Part shown: positions 1 through 9,283 of the stretch, in pieces
How the letters are laid out: each line of letters begins with the position of its first letter
How positions within the stretch are numbered: the stretch's first letter is position 1
DNA from: Parvibaculaceae bacterium
GTDB lineage: Bacteria > Pseudomonadota > Alphaproteobacteria > Parvibaculales > Parvibaculaceae
Length of the DNA stretch: 64,000 bases
NCBI GenBank assembly: GCA_028283765.1
Contig: JAPWJY010000008.1
Span: 1,431,001-1,495,000 of the forward strand
Direction of reading: 5' to 3'
The notes under the pieces: model-generated
Told to the model about the DNA's origin: nothing
What the model saw: the letters and a program-made list of their open reading frames with translations, nothing else
The model's database searches: none
Program-made: the position numbers and the translations under genes

Positions 1-920
1 TAGAGCGTGAGGGCCGAACATCCGAAAAGGAATCCCGCCGGCAGCAACAGCCAGGGATGGCCGGAGGAGCCGGCGAGCATCAGCAAGGTCTCGCCCACTG
101 CCGCGACGAGGCAAACCCCGATGATGACCTTGCGCCGGTCCACCCGGTCGGAAATGCGGCCGACGGGCCATTGGGCCAGCGCGCCTCCCAGAATGGCCGA
201 TGTCATGAAATAGGAGGCGCCTGCAATGTCCAGTCCCGCGCGGGTGGCAAAGACCGGCCCCATCGTCCAGAACGGCGAATTGGTGAGCCCCACGACAAAG
301 CAGCCGACGAAACCGACCGGCGAAAGCCGGTAGATCGCGCGCACGTCGATATTGACCGTCTGGATCGGCGCGGGCTGGACCGAGCGGGTGAGCGAAACCG
401 GGATGAGGGCAGCCGACGTCAGAATCGAGACGATGGCGAACAGCACGAAACCGGCCGGGCTTGCCGCATTGAGCAGCAACTGGCCCAGCACGATGCCAAT
501 GAAATTCACGATCAGGTAGATCGAGAACAGGCTGCCGCGGGTTTCATTGGTGGCCTTCTCGTTGATCCAGCTTTCAATGACCATGTAGAGGCCCGCAAAG
601 CAGAAGCCGGTGAGCGCCCGGAAGAAGCACCAGGTGAGGGGCTCGACAATGAGCGCGAGCACCAGCGGAGCGGAGGAGGCGGCAGCCGCGAAGGCGCCAA
701 AGCTGCGGATATGGCCCGCGCGGCGTACGACCCGGGGGCAAAACACGCAACCGGCCAGGAAGCCTGCAAAATAGGCTCCACCGATCCAGCCGAGCGTGGT
801 CGCGGACAAATGATCGGCATCGGCACGTAGTGGCACGAGACTTCCAAGCAGGCCATTGCCGATCAGCAGGATGGCCGTTGAAAGATAAAGCGAAACAAAT
901 GACGCGAAAGTACGATGCAC
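1..920 (-). CDS. MFS family transporter, C-terminus outside window
   Basis: Reading the minus strand from a GTG at 918-920 gives an uninterrupted, strongly hydrophobic protein that runs off the left edge. It starts VHRTFASFVSLYLSTAILL and has successive transmembrane segments. The loop FCPRVVRRAGH and the later segment GRISDRVDRRK match the short cytoplasmic motif-A loops of major facilitator transporters. The overall look is that of YcaD-like drug/metabolite permeases in the inner membrane; the substrate is unknown. About 306 residues are visible, so roughly a quarter of a normal MFS protein is missing. I saw no in-frame ATG near the start and no strong Shine-Dalgarno sequence, so the start is approximate. 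A long open frame on the opposite strand here is low-complexity charged sequence and is an artefact of GC-rich DNA. Confidence 0.8.
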   Translation of the reverse strand, partial: MHRTFASFVSLYLSTAILLIGNGLLGSLVPLRADADHLSATTLGWIGGAYFAGFLAGCVFCPRVVRRAGHIRSFGAFAAAASSAPLVLALIVEPLTWCFFRALTGFCFAGLYMVIESWINEKATNETRGSLFSIYLIVNFIGIVLGQLLLNAASPAGFVLFAIVSILTSAALIPVSLTRSVQPAPIQTVNIDVRAIYRLSPVGFVGCFVVGLTNSPFWTMGPVFATRAGLDIAGASYFMTSAILGGALAQWPVGRISDRVDRRKVIIGVCLVAAVGETLLMLAGSSGHPWLLLPAGFLFGCSALTL

Positions 921-1103
921 GATTGACTCATATTGATTGCAGGCCGCGAAGGGCAGGGAGGAACATACCGGCGAGGCTCACCTTCGCGCGGGCTTCGGGG
1001 GATTGCAATGGCAGGCCCATTCAAGTAGGAGAAGGGCTGTGAGGCTCAGGGCTCGCGTGGAAACCGGATTTCCGGGTTCATCAACGCATCCGGCCGTCGC
1101 AAC

Positions 1104-1179
1104 GGGCGGTTAGCTCAGCTGGCAGAGCATCTCGTTTACACCGAGAGGGTCGGCGGTTCGATCCCGTCACCGCCTACCA
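1104..1179 (+). tRNA. tRNA-Val (anticodon TAC)
   Basis: This is a 76-nt cloverleaf with a 7-bp acceptor stem, GGGCGGT pairing with ACCGCCT. It has a D-arm, an anticodon stem TCTCG/CGAGA closing the loop TTTACAC (anticodon TAC), a T-loop TTCGATC, and an encoded ACCA 3' end at 1176-1179. It stands alone between the divergent MFS gene and the downstream SDR gene. Confidence 0.95.
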
Positions 1180-1327
1180 TTTCGCCGGAATATCCGGCTG
1201 GTCTGTACAATCTTCTGAAAACTTGCACACTTTATGAAGCCCGCCTTCAAAGGCTGGGCCGAAATGCAGGGCTTATTGCCAGCCAAGACAGGCCCTACCT
1301 TGTTCCACGGAAGAAGGAGAAAAGATC

Positions 1328-2170
1328 ATGGCTACCTCCACCTCACGTACATTTTTTATCACGGGCGTTTCGACCGGGTTCGGCCGCGCCTTTTCCGAAG
1401 CCGCGCTCGAGGCCGGCCACCGCGTCATTGGAACGCTGCGTAACGAAGACGCACGGGCCGAATTCGACCGGCTTGCACCCGGAAGATCATTCGGACGGAT
1501 CCTCGATGTAACGGACGATGCCTCAGTTGAACGGGTCATCAACGAAGTCGAAAGCGGGATCGGCGCAATAGACGTTCTCATCAACAATGCCGGATATGGC
1601 CATGAGGGGCTCGTCGAGGAATCTTCGATCGAGGATCTTCGCCGCCAGTTCGAGGTGAATGTCTTTGGCGCGGTGGCGGTCGCCAAGGCGGTGCTGCCCT
1701 TCATGCGCAAGCGCCGCGCCGGGCACATCATCTCCATCACGTCGATGGGCGGCATCATCACCATGCCGGGCCTTGCCTATTATCACGGCAGCAAGTTCGC
1801 GCTCGAAGGGATCAGTGAAAGCCTGGGCAAGGAAGTGGCGAGCTTCGGCATCCACGTCACCGCCGTGGAACCCGGCGGTTTCCGCACCGACTGGGCCGGG
1901 CGCTCGATGGTGCGCGCGCCCCGCAGCATTCCCGATTATGACGAAAGCTTCGGACCGGTCCGCAAAAGGCGCGAAGGCTACAGCGGCCATCAGCCCGGCG
2001 ATCCGGTGAAGGCGGCGCAGGCGATCCTCAAGCTCGTCGAGTCCGAAAACCCGCCTGCTCATCTGCTGCTGGGCAAGGATGCGGTGAAACTGGTGCGCGA
2101 GAAGATCGCCCAGCTCACCAGCGAGATCGACGCCTGGGAAGCCGTTTCGCTCTCGACCGATTTCGAGTGA
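1328..2170 (+). CDS. Short-chain dehydrogenase/reductase (SDR), classical type
   Basis: A 280-residue NAD(P)-dependent oxidoreductase. The N-terminal cofactor motif is TGVSTGFG (TGxxxGxG) near residue 13, followed by NNAG (INNAGYGHEG) near residue 87. The catalytic residues are S (SITSMGG) and YHGSK (YxxxK) near residue 152, then the PGG loop (AVEPGGFRTDW). It most resembles the oxidoreductase branch often annotated as SDR family or YbbO-like; the substrate cannot be read from sequence. The start follows a purine-rich GGAAGAAGGAG leader. It is monocistronic, with tRNA-Val upstream and a strong hairpin downstream. Confidence 0.9.
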   Translation: MATSTSRTFFITGVSTGFGRAFSEAALEAGHRVIGTLRNEDARAEFDRLAPGRSFGRILDVTDDASVERVINEVESGIGAIDVLINNAGYGHEGLVEESSIEDLRRQFEVNVFGAVAVAKAVLPFMRKRRAGHIISITSMGGIITMPGLAYYHGSKFALEGISESLGKEVASFGIHVTAVEPGGFRTDWAGRSMVRAPRSIPDYDESFGPVRKRREGYSGHQPGDPVKAAQAILKLVESENPPAHLLLGKDAVKLVREKIAQLTSEIDAWEAVSLSTDFE

Positions 2171-2200
2171 AGCCGGAGTCCGTCAGGGACTGAAAACAAC

Positions 2201-2240
2201 AAGGCGCGGGTGGCGTGATGACGCTGCCCGCGCCTTCTTT
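2201..2240 (+). terminator. Hairpin terminator after SDR gene
   Basis: AAGGCGCGGG at 2201-2210 pairs perfectly with CCCGCGCCTT at 2227-2236, and the following bases CTTTG are T-rich. The loop itself (TGGCGTGATGACGCTG) can pair further. It lies 30 nt after the stop codon of the SDR gene, which fits intrinsic termination. Confidence 0.7.
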
Positions 2241-2393
2241 GCCGTTTTCCGGCAGGTCACGGCTGTTCGCGCGCGCTCAGCGTGATATTGTCGCCGGACA
2301 TGAAATTTCCGTATCGAAGCAGGCTGGAGGGGCGGAACATATCCTTCCGTCCAGAGAATATTCCGCCTGCCGTTCCTCAAAGGGAGACATGAC

Positions 2394-3365
2394 ATGGATT
2401 ATGTGAAGTTCGGCTCCACGGGTCTTGAGGTGTCGCGGCTATGCCTTGGCTGCATGACGTTCGGCGATGCGTCGCGGGGCAACCATAGCTGGACGCTGGA
2501 TGAGGCCGCGAGCCGGCCTATCATCAAGCTGGCTATCGAAAGCGGCATCAATTTCCTCGACACCGCCAACGTCTATTCGGACGGCACGTCCGAGGAAATC
2601 GTCGGCCGGGCGATCAAGGATTTCGCCAAACGCGAGGACATCGTGCTGGCGACCAAGGTTCACGGCCGGATGCGCCCCGGTCCGAACGGCGAAGGCCTGT
2701 CGCGCAAGGCGATCTTCGCCGAGATCGACGCCAGCCTGAAGCGGCTCGGCACCGACTATGTCGACCTTTACCAGATCCATCGCTGGGATGCGCGCACGCC
2801 TATCGAGGAAACGATGGAAGCGCTGCACGATGTGGTGAAGGCGGGCAAGGCGCGCTATATCGGCGCTTCCTCCATGGCCTCGTGGCAGTTCGCCAAGGCG
2901 GTCTACACCTCGCGCCTCAATGGATGGACGCAGTTCGTCAGCATGCAGAACCATCTCAACCTGCTGTACCGCGAGGAAGAGCGCGAGATGTTGCCGTTCT
3001 GCGCCGACCAGGGCCTCGCGGTGATCCCGTGGAGCCCGCTCGCCCGCGGACGCCTCACCCGAGACTGGAACGAAACCACCGAACGGCTGGAAACCGACGT
3101 CTTCGGCAAGTCGCTTTATGTCGAGGGGGATCGCGAGGTCGTCGATCAGGTCGGCCTCATCGCCAGCAAGCGGGGCGTACCCCGGGCGCAGGTTGCTCTC
3201 GCCTGGCTGGTGCAGAAGAAGGGCGTGACGGCGCCGATCGTCGGGGCGTCCAAACCCCAGCATGTCAATGACGCCCTTGCGGCCCTGTCGCTCAACCTGA
3301 CGGCTGAGGAAACCGGCGCCCTTGAAGCGCCCTACAAGCCGCACCGCGTGGCCGGGTTCGTCTAA
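2394..3365 (+). CDS. Aldo/keto reductase
   Basis: A 323-residue member of the aldo/keto reductase superfamily (TIM barrel, NADPH-dependent carbonyl reduction in the cytoplasm). Features visible are the N-terminal GSTGLEVSRLCLGCMTFG, the catalytic Asp in FLDTANVYSDG (D and Y of the tetrad), the Lys in LATKVHGRM, and the His in YQIHRWDARTPIEE. The C-terminal cofactor segment is APIVGASKPQHVNDAL. Length and motifs match the YajO/Tas-like branch rather than sugar reductases. The start is preceded by AAAGGGAGACATGAC. Its stop overlaps by 4 nt the stop of the convergent LysR gene. Confidence 0.9.
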   Translation: MDYVKFGSTGLEVSRLCLGCMTFGDASRGNHSWTLDEAASRPIIKLAIESGINFLDTANVYSDGTSEEIVGRAIKDFAKREDIVLATKVHGRMRPGPNGEGLSRKAIFAEIDASLKRLGTDYVDLYQIHRWDARTPIEETMEALHDVVKAGKARYIGASSMASWQFAKAVYTSRLNGWTQFVSMQNHLNLLYREEEREMLPFCADQGLAVIPWSPLARGRLTRDWNETTERLETDVFGKSLYVEGDREVVDQVGLIASKRGVPRAQVALAWLVQKKGVTAPIVGASKPQHVNDALAALSLNLTAEETGALEAPYKPHRVAGFV

Positions 3366-4309
3366 TAAAGCATGTCTGGAACCCGCGTCATGCCCCCGGT
3401 GTGAGGCGTGACGCGGGGAAGCTCCCTGTGCAGGAAATCAATCAGGGCCCTCAGCTTCAGCGGCACCCGGCGGCGATCGGGATAATAGAGCGTGAAGCCC
3501 GGAAGCGAGGGGCTCCAGTTCGCAAGGAGACGGACCAGCCGGCCGCTTTCAATGAAGGGATCGATATAGCCGTTGAACATGTTGGCGATGCCGAGACCGT
3601 CGAGCGCGGACTGAACGAGGGCGGCGGAATCATTGATGATGAGGCGTCCGGTCACCGGCAATTCAAAAGACTCCCCGTCGCGAACGAATTCCCAGCGCTC
3701 GATCTGCCCGGACGTGACATGCCGGAAGGAGATGCAGGCGTGGTTGAGAAGATCGCGCGGTTCGCGGGGCGTGCCGTAGCGCTCCAGATAGTCGGGCGAG
3801 GCGACGATATGGACTGAAATGGCGGGACCGATCCTGACCGCGACCATGTCCTTCTCGACCATGTTGCTCAGCCTCATGCCGGCATCGAAACCGCGGCTGA
3901 CAATGTCGACGAGATTGTTCTCGATCATCACCTCGACATTGATGCGCGGATAGGCGTCGATAAAGCGGCGCAGAACCGGTTGCAGAATGATCATGTAGCC
4001 CGAGCGGGGAACGTTGAGGCGGAGCAGGCCAGCGGGCTCATCCCCGTCCCCGCCCAGCTCGTCGCTCGCCGCCACAAGCTCGCGCACGCAGGGACGCACC
4101 CGCTCCAGATAGCGCGCGCCTGCCTCCGTCAGGCTGACGCTGCGCGTCGTCCGGTTGAACAGGGGCAGGCCGAGGCGGCTTTCAAGATGGCGGATCGACT
4201 GGCTCACCGCCGAGGGCGAAACGCCCAGACGCACGGCGGCGGCCGAGAATCCCGCTTCCTCCGCGACCGCGACAAAAGCCACCAGCCCTTCAAGTTGATC
4301 CTGACGCAT
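3362..4309 (-). CDS. LysR-family transcriptional regulator
   Basis: A 315-residue LysR-type regulator. The N-terminal winged helix-turn-helix is clear: LEGLVAFVAVAEEAGFSAAA, then GVSPSAVSQSIRHLESRLGLPLFNRTTR within residues 28-58. The C-terminal two-lobe effector domain follows (residues about 90-300). It is divergent from the SDR gene that starts at 4483, with 173 nt between them, the usual arrangement for a LysR regulator and its target. It is convergent with the aldo/keto reductase. The inducer is unknown. Confidence 0.92.
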   Translation of the reverse strand: MRQDQLEGLVAFVAVAEEAGFSAAAVRLGVSPSAVSQSIRHLESRLGLPLFNRTTRSVSLTEAGARYLERVRPCVRELVAASDELGGDGDEPAGLLRLNVPRSGYMIILQPVLRRFIDAYPRINVEVMIENNLVDIVSRGFDAGMRLSNMVEKDMVAVRIGPAISVHIVASPDYLERYGTPREPRDLLNHACISFRHVTSGQIERWEFVRDGESFELPVTGRLIINDSAALVQSALDGLGIANMFNGYIDPFIESGRLVRLLANWSPSLPGFTLYYPDRRRVPLKLRALIDFLHRELPRVTPHTGGMTRVPDMLY

Positions 4310-4482
4310 AAGTATGGAATCCCCGCTGGCCTGAAAGGATTGTTCAGGTTGCCTTCAAGAATTCCAGATTATCACAGGGCCGGATCATCATGGAGCTTGT
4401 CGGCGATTTTCACCGGCCTGTATGGTTGGAGCGGGTGGGAGAAAACGCTGTTCCGGTCTTGTTGCATCGAGGAATCCTGACG

Positions 4483-5316
4483 ATGAATGAACTTGCCTCT
4501 CATCCCGCTCTGGCCGCTGGCGGCGTGGCCGTGATCACCGGCGGTGCAAGCGGCATCGGCCTTGCCGCCGCCACGGCACTTGCGGCCAGGGGGCTCCGGG
4601 TCTGCATCGCGGACCGGACGGGCCTCGACGAGGCCGCGGCCCGGATCGGCGGCGATGTTCTGGCCCTCCAGACCGATGTTTCCAGCCGGGACGAGGTGGA
4701 GAAGCTGGCGGCGGCGGTCGCGGAGCGGCTCGGGCCTGTTTCGGTTCTGATGAACAATGCCGGTATCGGCGGCGGCGGCGATGTGCTGTCAAGTCCCGAG
4801 ATCTGGTCGCAGGTGCTGGGCGTCAATCTCATGGGCGTGCTCCATGGGGTGCAGAGCTTCGTGCCGGCCATGATCGGGCAGGGCAGGCCGGGGCTCGTCA
4901 TCAACACCGGCTCCAAGCAGGGCATCACCCAGCCGCCGGGCAATACGGCCTACAATGTCAGCAAATCCGGCGTAAAGGCGCTGACCGAAGGGCTGGCGCA
5001 CACGCTGCGGGAAAAGACCGGCGGCCGCATCAGCGCGCATCTCCTCATCCCCGGCTTCACCTATACCGGCATGACGACTCCCCGGCGGAGCGAATTTCCC
5101 GCGGGCGCCTGGACCCCGGAACAGGTGGTGGAGCGCCTGTTCGAGGGGCTCGCCCGCGATGAATTCTATATCCTCTGCCAGGACAACGAGACGACCCGGG
5201 CGCAGGACGAAAAGCGCATCCTGTGGGCGGCGGGCGATCTGGTGGAGAACCGGCCAGCCCTTTCGCGCTGGCATCCCGACTGGAAGGAAAAATTCGCCGC
5301 CTATATGGCGGAATGA
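4483..5316 (+). CDS. SDR-family oxidoreductase
   Basis: A 277-residue short-chain dehydrogenase with cofactor motif TGGASGIG near residue 17, MNNAGIGGGG near residue 88, catalytic S (NTGSKQG) and YNVSK (YxxxK), and PGFTYTGM after the active site. The open frame extends 31 codons upstream, but that segment has no SDR homology and the ATG at 4483 has GAGGAATCC in front of it, so 4483 is chosen. It is divergent from the LysR gene, which probably regulates it. An AEC transporter starts 100 nt downstream on the same strand. The substrate is unknown. Confidence 0.88.
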   Translation: MNELASHPALAAGGVAVITGGASGIGLAAATALAARGLRVCIADRTGLDEAAARIGGDVLALQTDVSSRDEVEKLAAAVAERLGPVSVLMNNAGIGGGGDVLSSPEIWSQVLGVNLMGVLHGVQSFVPAMIGQGRPGLVINTGSKQGITQPPGNTAYNVSKSGVKALTEGLAHTLREKTGGRISAHLLIPGFTYTGMTTPRRSEFPAGAWTPEQVVERLFEGLARDEFYILCQDNETTRAQDEKRILWAAGDLVENRPALSRWHPDWKEKFAAYMAE

Positions 5317-5416
5317 ATGATCCCGGTGATTCCTTCAGGCATCGGGAGAGAGGCTATCCTGATTGCTTCGACGCGCGGAACACCGATCCCGATTTCCTCT
5401 ATGAACGGCGTTTCCC

Positions 5417-6376
5417 ATGATTTCGACCCTTCTGGTTGTCCTGCCCATTTTCGCGCTCATTTTTCTCGGCTGGATGGCCCGGCGCGCCAACATGCTGGGG
5501 GCGAACGCCACGACCGAAATAAACCGGTTCGTGGTCAATCTCGCGCTGCCCGCGCTGCTTTTCGACATTCTGGCCCATGCGCGCTGGAGCGACATCTGGC
5601 AGCCGGGCTTCATTCTGGCGTTCGGGTTGGGCAGCCTCGCCGTTTTCGGGCTTACCATCGCGATCCGGCTTCGCCAGAAGGTGCATCTGGCCGATGCGGT
5701 GGTCGACGGCCTGAACGCGGGTTACGCCAACACGGGCTTCATGGGCTTTCCGCTTGCGCTCGCTGTGCTGGGGCCTGCCGCGCTCGCGCCAACCAGCATC
5801 GCCACCATTCTCACCGTCTGCGTCATCTTCGCATTCGGCATCATCCTCATTGAGGCCGGGCTGCAAACGGAGGCGCGCCGCTCGCATCTGGTGCTCAAGG
5901 TGGCGGGTGCGCTGATCCGCAATCCGCTTCTGATCGCGCCGGCCGCGGGCGCGCTGGTGCTGCTGGCGGGTCTTTCCGTCCCCGCTCCGGTCGAAACCAT
6001 CTTCAAGCTGCTGGGCGGGGCGGCCTCTCCCTGCGCGCTCGTGGCGCTGGGGCTGTTCCTCGCTGAAAAGCGCAAGGGGAGGGAGGAGGGCGCCGGAACA
6101 GGTGCCAGGACCGGCGCTGTGACAATCTCACTCCTTGTCGGCTTCAAGCTCATCCTTCAGCCCCTCGTTACATGGCTGCTGGCGAGCTTCGTCTTTCACC
6201 TGCCGCCGCCCCTGATCCATGTCGCGGTTCTCATTGCCGCGCTGCCGACGGGAACGGGGTCCTTCATGCTGGCGGAATTCTACAGGCGCGAAGCCTCCGT
6301 CACCTCCCGCGTCATCCTCATTTCGACCATTCTCTCGATCCTGACTGTTTCAGCCTATATCGCCATCGCCGTCTGA
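5417..6376 (+). CDS. AEC-family transporter (auxin efflux carrier superfamily)
   Basis: A 319-residue inner-membrane protein with about ten hydrophobic segments. It begins MISTLLVVLPIFALIFLGW and carries FVVNLALPALLFDILA, typical of the first and second helices of AEC/malonate or small-metabolite transporters. Later segments include YANTGFMGFPLALAVLG and the C-terminal half repeat LPTGTGSFMLAEFYRRE. The family exports or imports small organic acids or amino acids; the substrate is not predictable here. It follows an SDR gene by 100 nt and may share its transcript. The Shine-Dalgarno sequence is weak, so the start is less certain than the identity. Confidence 0.87.
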   Translation: MISTLLVVLPIFALIFLGWMARRANMLGANATTEINRFVVNLALPALLFDILAHARWSDIWQPGFILAFGLGSLAVFGLTIAIRLRQKVHLADAVVDGLNAGYANTGFMGFPLALAVLGPAALAPTSIATILTVCVIFAFGIILIEAGLQTEARRSHLVLKVAGALIRNPLLIAPAAGALVLLAGLSVPAPVETIFKLLGGAASPCALVALGLFLAEKRKGREEGAGTGARTGAVTISLLVGFKLILQPLVTWLLASFVFHLPPPLIHVAVLIAALPTGTGSFMLAEFYRREASVTSRVILISTILSILTVSAYIAIAV

Positions 6377-6474
6377 ACGATTTCCTTGTATAAATTCTTG
6401 CCTGTTCCTACATTTTGAAAATGGCCGGTTTACAGAAACCGGGGGGCCCGGCACCCGCTGGAGAAGGAACTCGC

Positions 6475-7380
6475 ATGACATCGTTTCTCAAGGCTCCGGT
6501 CGAAAATTATATCGAGGCCCATGGCGGGGGAAACGGTCCGTTCCTCACGCCCGTGGAAGGTCTCACCCTGTTGAAGACGTCGGGTGAGACCTTGCCCTAC
6601 CATAAGGTCTACAAGCCCGCGCTTTGCATCGTTGTGCAGGGCGCGAAGCAGATCACCCTGGGCGAGAACAGCTTCGATTATGCGCAGATGCAGATGCTTG
6701 TGGTCAGCATCGAATTGCCCGCCTTTGGCCGCGTCACCCGCGCCAGCGAAAAGGAACCCTTTCTCGGCCTGACGCTGGAGTTCGACGTCGGCCTGATGCG
6801 GGAGGTGATGGAGGCGCTCGACGCCCCTCCCAGACCTTCTGAAGGATCCGGGCCGGGCATTTTCGTGGACGATCTGGCCGGACCTCTGGAGGATTGCGTC
6901 ACGCGGCTGCTGCGCTTGCTGGAAACGCCTGCCGCCATCCCGATCCTCTATCCCGCGATCATGCGTGAACTCTGCTACTGGCTCCTGACCGGGCCCCATG
7001 GCGGAGAGCTTTGCAAGCTGGCCTTGCCCAACAGCCATACGCAGCGCATCACGGATGCGATCTATGTTCTTCGCGAGAATTTCACGCGGCCGATCCGCAT
7101 CGAGGAACTGGCGGCGGCGGCCCGGATGAGCATGTCGTCCTTCCACCAGCACTTCAAGGCGCTGACCGCCATGACGCCGCTCCAGTATCAAAAGCAATTG
7201 CGCCTGCTGGAAGCGCGCAGGCTGATGATTTCGGACGCCGCCAACGTCGCGAGCGCCGCCTATCAGGTCGGCTATGAAAGCGCCTCGCAATTCAGCCGTG
7301 AATATGCCCGCATGTTCGGCGTGCCGCCCAAACGTGACTCGATGGAACTGAGAGAATTGCCGGCGCCAGTGCCGGTCTGA
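6475..7380 (+). CDS. AraC-family transcriptional regulator
   Basis: A 301-residue regulator with an N-terminal AraC_N-type cupin-like domain (YHKVYKPALCIVVQGAKQI) and a C-terminal pair of helix-turn-helix motifs. The second of these is MSMSSFHQHFKALTAMTPLQ and then VGYESASQFSREYARMFG. The frame is open from 6415, but the ATG at 6475 is preceded by GGAGAAGGAACTCGC and begins the homologous region, so it is preferred. It is convergent with the SDR gene at 7448-8365, a common arrangement in which AraC_N regulators control nearby dehydrogenases. Whether that holds here is inference. Confidence 0.88.
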   Translation: MTSFLKAPVENYIEAHGGGNGPFLTPVEGLTLLKTSGETLPYHKVYKPALCIVVQGAKQITLGENSFDYAQMQMLVVSIELPAFGRVTRASEKEPFLGLTLEFDVGLMREVMEALDAPPRPSEGSGPGIFVDDLAGPLEDCVTRLLRLLETPAAIPILYPAIMRELCYWLLTGPHGGELCKLALPNSHTQRITDAIYVLRENFTRPIRIEELAAAARMSMSSFHQHFKALTAMTPLQYQKQLRLLEARRLMISDAANVASAAYQVGYESASQFSREYARMFGVPPKRDSMELRELPAPVPV

Positions 7381-7447
7381 ATATATTAATCGCTGGACAG
7401 ATCAATAGAAGAAATTCATTATAATTCGTTGACGGATTGTTATGGCA

Positions 7448-8365
7448 TCATTCAAAGATGACGCCGGTCAGCATTTCGGAAACCTGCCAGAGCTTTGCTG
7501 CTGCCGTCACATCCAGCGCCTTGGCAGGTGGCGTGGCAGGTGCCGGAAATCCCCGTATTTCAGATATCTTGTCGGGGCCGTAATAGTCGCCGTTTGCCGC
7601 CTGTGGCGACGTTGCCGCGAACAGAGTCGGCAGCGCGCCCTGGGCTGCGGGCTGGAACAGGAACCACAGAAATTTGCGCGCAAGCCCGAAGAGACTCCAT
7701 TCGCCCGCGCCATTGGTCAGCAGGTCCGTGCGCGCAACGCCGGGATGGGCGGCGATGCTGGCGACGCCCCAGCCATGGGCATCGCTTTGCCGCGCCAGCT
7801 CGAAGGCGAACATCAGGCAGGCAAGCTTCGACTGCGCATAGACTGGTATCGGCTTGTAATTCCATCTTGCCTGCAAATCGTCGAAATCGATCTGGCCCTG
7901 CCGCGCCGCGATGCTGGACAGAGTGACGACGCGCGGGGCGCGGCCCTTGCGGAGGAGGGGCAGGAGATGGGCCGTTAAAGCGAAGTGCCCCAGATAATTC
8001 GTGCCGAACTGAAGTTCGAAGCCGTCTCTGGTTTCGCGGCGTTTCGGCGGCGTCATCACCCCGGCATTGTTGATCAGAACATCGATGCTGTCGTGGCTGG
8101 CGCGCAGACGCCCCGCAAACGCGGCGATGGAAGCAAGATCGGCAAGGTCCAGAAGCTCGAAACTGACAGAGGCATCGGGCGCGTCCTGCCGGATGGCGTC
8201 CACCGCCTGTGCGCCCTTGTCCCGGTTGCGGCCGGCGATGATGACATGGGCGCCAGCGCGCGCGAGCGCCAGCGCATCCTCAAAGCCGAGACCACCGGTG
8301 CCGGTGATGACGATTATGCGGCCCTTCTGGGAGGGGATATCCGCCTCGGTCCATTTTGCCGCCAT
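7448..8365 (-). CDS. SDR-family oxidoreductase with shortened glycine loop
   Basis: A 305-residue dehydrogenase of the retinol-dehydrogenase-like SDR group. Residues 19-30 read ITGTGGLGFEDA, so the glycine-rich loop is one residue shorter than TGxxxGxG. The rest is normal: NNAGVMTPPKR, the catalytic S (TLSSIAA) and YAQSK (YxxxK), then AAHPGVARTDL. The substrate is unknown. It lies downstream of the TetR gene on the same strand, separated by 236 nt that contain an AT-rich inverted repeat, so it probably has its own promoter. Confidence 0.87.
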   Translation of the reverse strand: MAAKWTEADIPSQKGRIIVITGTGGLGFEDALALARAGAHVIIAGRNRDKGAQAVDAIRQDAPDASVSFELLDLADLASIAAFAGRLRASHDSIDVLINNAGVMTPPKRRETRDGFELQFGTNYLGHFALTAHLLPLLRKGRAPRVVTLSSIAARQGQIDFDDLQARWNYKPIPVYAQSKLACLMFAFELARQSDAHGWGVASIAAHPGVARTDLLTNGAGEWSLFGLARKFLWFLFQPAAQGALPTLFAATSPQAANGDYYGPDKISEIRGFPAPATPPAKALDVTAAAKLWQVSEMLTGVIFE

Positions 8366-8541
8366 GGTCAGCCCTTTCGCTTCGTCGCATTGCCCGGGTG
8401 CAAACCTCCGCCCGGCACAGGGAGGGTGGATCGGATGCTGTCACACTTCCTCGGCACCCGTCTTCATGTCTGTCCCTCAATATCGTGCCTTGGGGCCTGG
8501 AAAAATGCCGGAATCCACGGTTAACTTGCCTGATCCTCCGA

Positions 8542-8568
8542 AATATTATTTTTTAGAAACATAATATT
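8542..8568. repeat. AT-rich inverted repeat upstream of SDR gene
   Basis: AATATTAT (8542-8549) and ATAATATT (8561-8568) are perfect 8-bp arms around an 11-bp centre. It sits in a locally AT-rich stretch between the tetR stop and the SDR start, so it could be an operator or part of a promoter. A terminator is less likely because no T-run follows on the minus strand. Confidence 0.4.
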
Positions 8569-8601
8569 CAATTTCTATTCATCTGGTTCGTTTCTGGTCC
8601 G

Positions 8602-9255
8602 TCACAAGCTATTGGCGCGAAGAAGGAGGAGCATGCGCTGTGCGGCTTCCCGCGCGATCTCGACGATCTCGCCGTCCGTGGGCTGACGCAGGCCCAGCAG
8701 CGCCTCGTCAAAAATCCGCGCCTTCAGCAATCCGGCATAAATCTGCGCCGCGGCGCGCCTGTCGCGCACGCTCCAGCCTTCGCGTCCGGCCCAGAGGTCG
8801 AGATAGGCGGCGAAGGTGGCGTCCCGGCTGCCGGCCGTCTGCGTCAGATAACGCCGGCCGATTTCGGGAAAGCGGTGCGCGTCGCGGGCGACGACGCGGT
8901 AGAGCGCGAGCTGGTCCGGCGAGAGGGCATGGCGGAGATATTCCTCGCCCGCCAGCGGAACCGCCTCGGCGGGGGGCAGGGCATACCAGTCCGGCGGGGG
9001 CTCATCTCCCGCGGCCTCATCCTCAGGCAACTCGCTGCAGGCCGCCTTGATCACGGCGGTGAAGAGGTCGTCCTTGCTCTCGAAATGCCGGTAAAGCGTC
9101 TTGATCGAAACCCCGGCCGCCGCGGCGATGTGGTTGACCGAGGCCTCGGCATAGCCCGCATCCAGAAAAGCCTTGAGCGCGGCCTCCACGATGACGGCGC
9201 GTTTGCGCGCCATCAGACCCGCCTTGGGGTTATCGGCCGACCAGGTCTTCGCCAT
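8602..9255 (-). CDS. TetR-family transcriptional repressor
   Basis: A 217-residue regulator. The N-terminal helix-turn-helix is typical: KRAVIVEAALKAFLDAGYAE, then VNHIAAAAGVSIKTLYRHFE at residues 42-60, followed by SKDDLFTAVI. The remainder is the variable ligand-binding and dimer domain (TetR_C type). It is divergent from the Old Yellow Enzyme gene. Two inverted-repeat operator candidates lie in the 145-nt gap between them, so it very likely represses itself and the OYE-epimerase pair. The ligand is unknown, but electrophilic enones or xenobiotics would fit the OYE target. Confidence 0.92.
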   Translation of the reverse strand: MAKTWSADNPKAGLMARKRAVIVEAALKAFLDAGYAEASVNHIAAAAGVSIKTLYRHFESKDDLFTAVIKAACSELPEDEAAGDEPPPDWYALPPAEAVPLAGEEYLRHALSPDQLALYRVVARDAHRFPEIGRRYLTQTAGSRDATFAAYLDLWAGREGWSVRDRRAAAQIYAGLLKARIFDEALLGLRQPTDGEIVEIAREAAQRMLLLLRANSL

Positions 9256-9283
9256 GAAAAAACGCGCTCCCTCTTGACTCAGG

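Noticed and set aside
57-830. Long + strand open frame opposite the MFS gene
   Set aside because: Low-complexity, charged, with no protein-family features. The opposite strand encodes a coherent membrane transporter.
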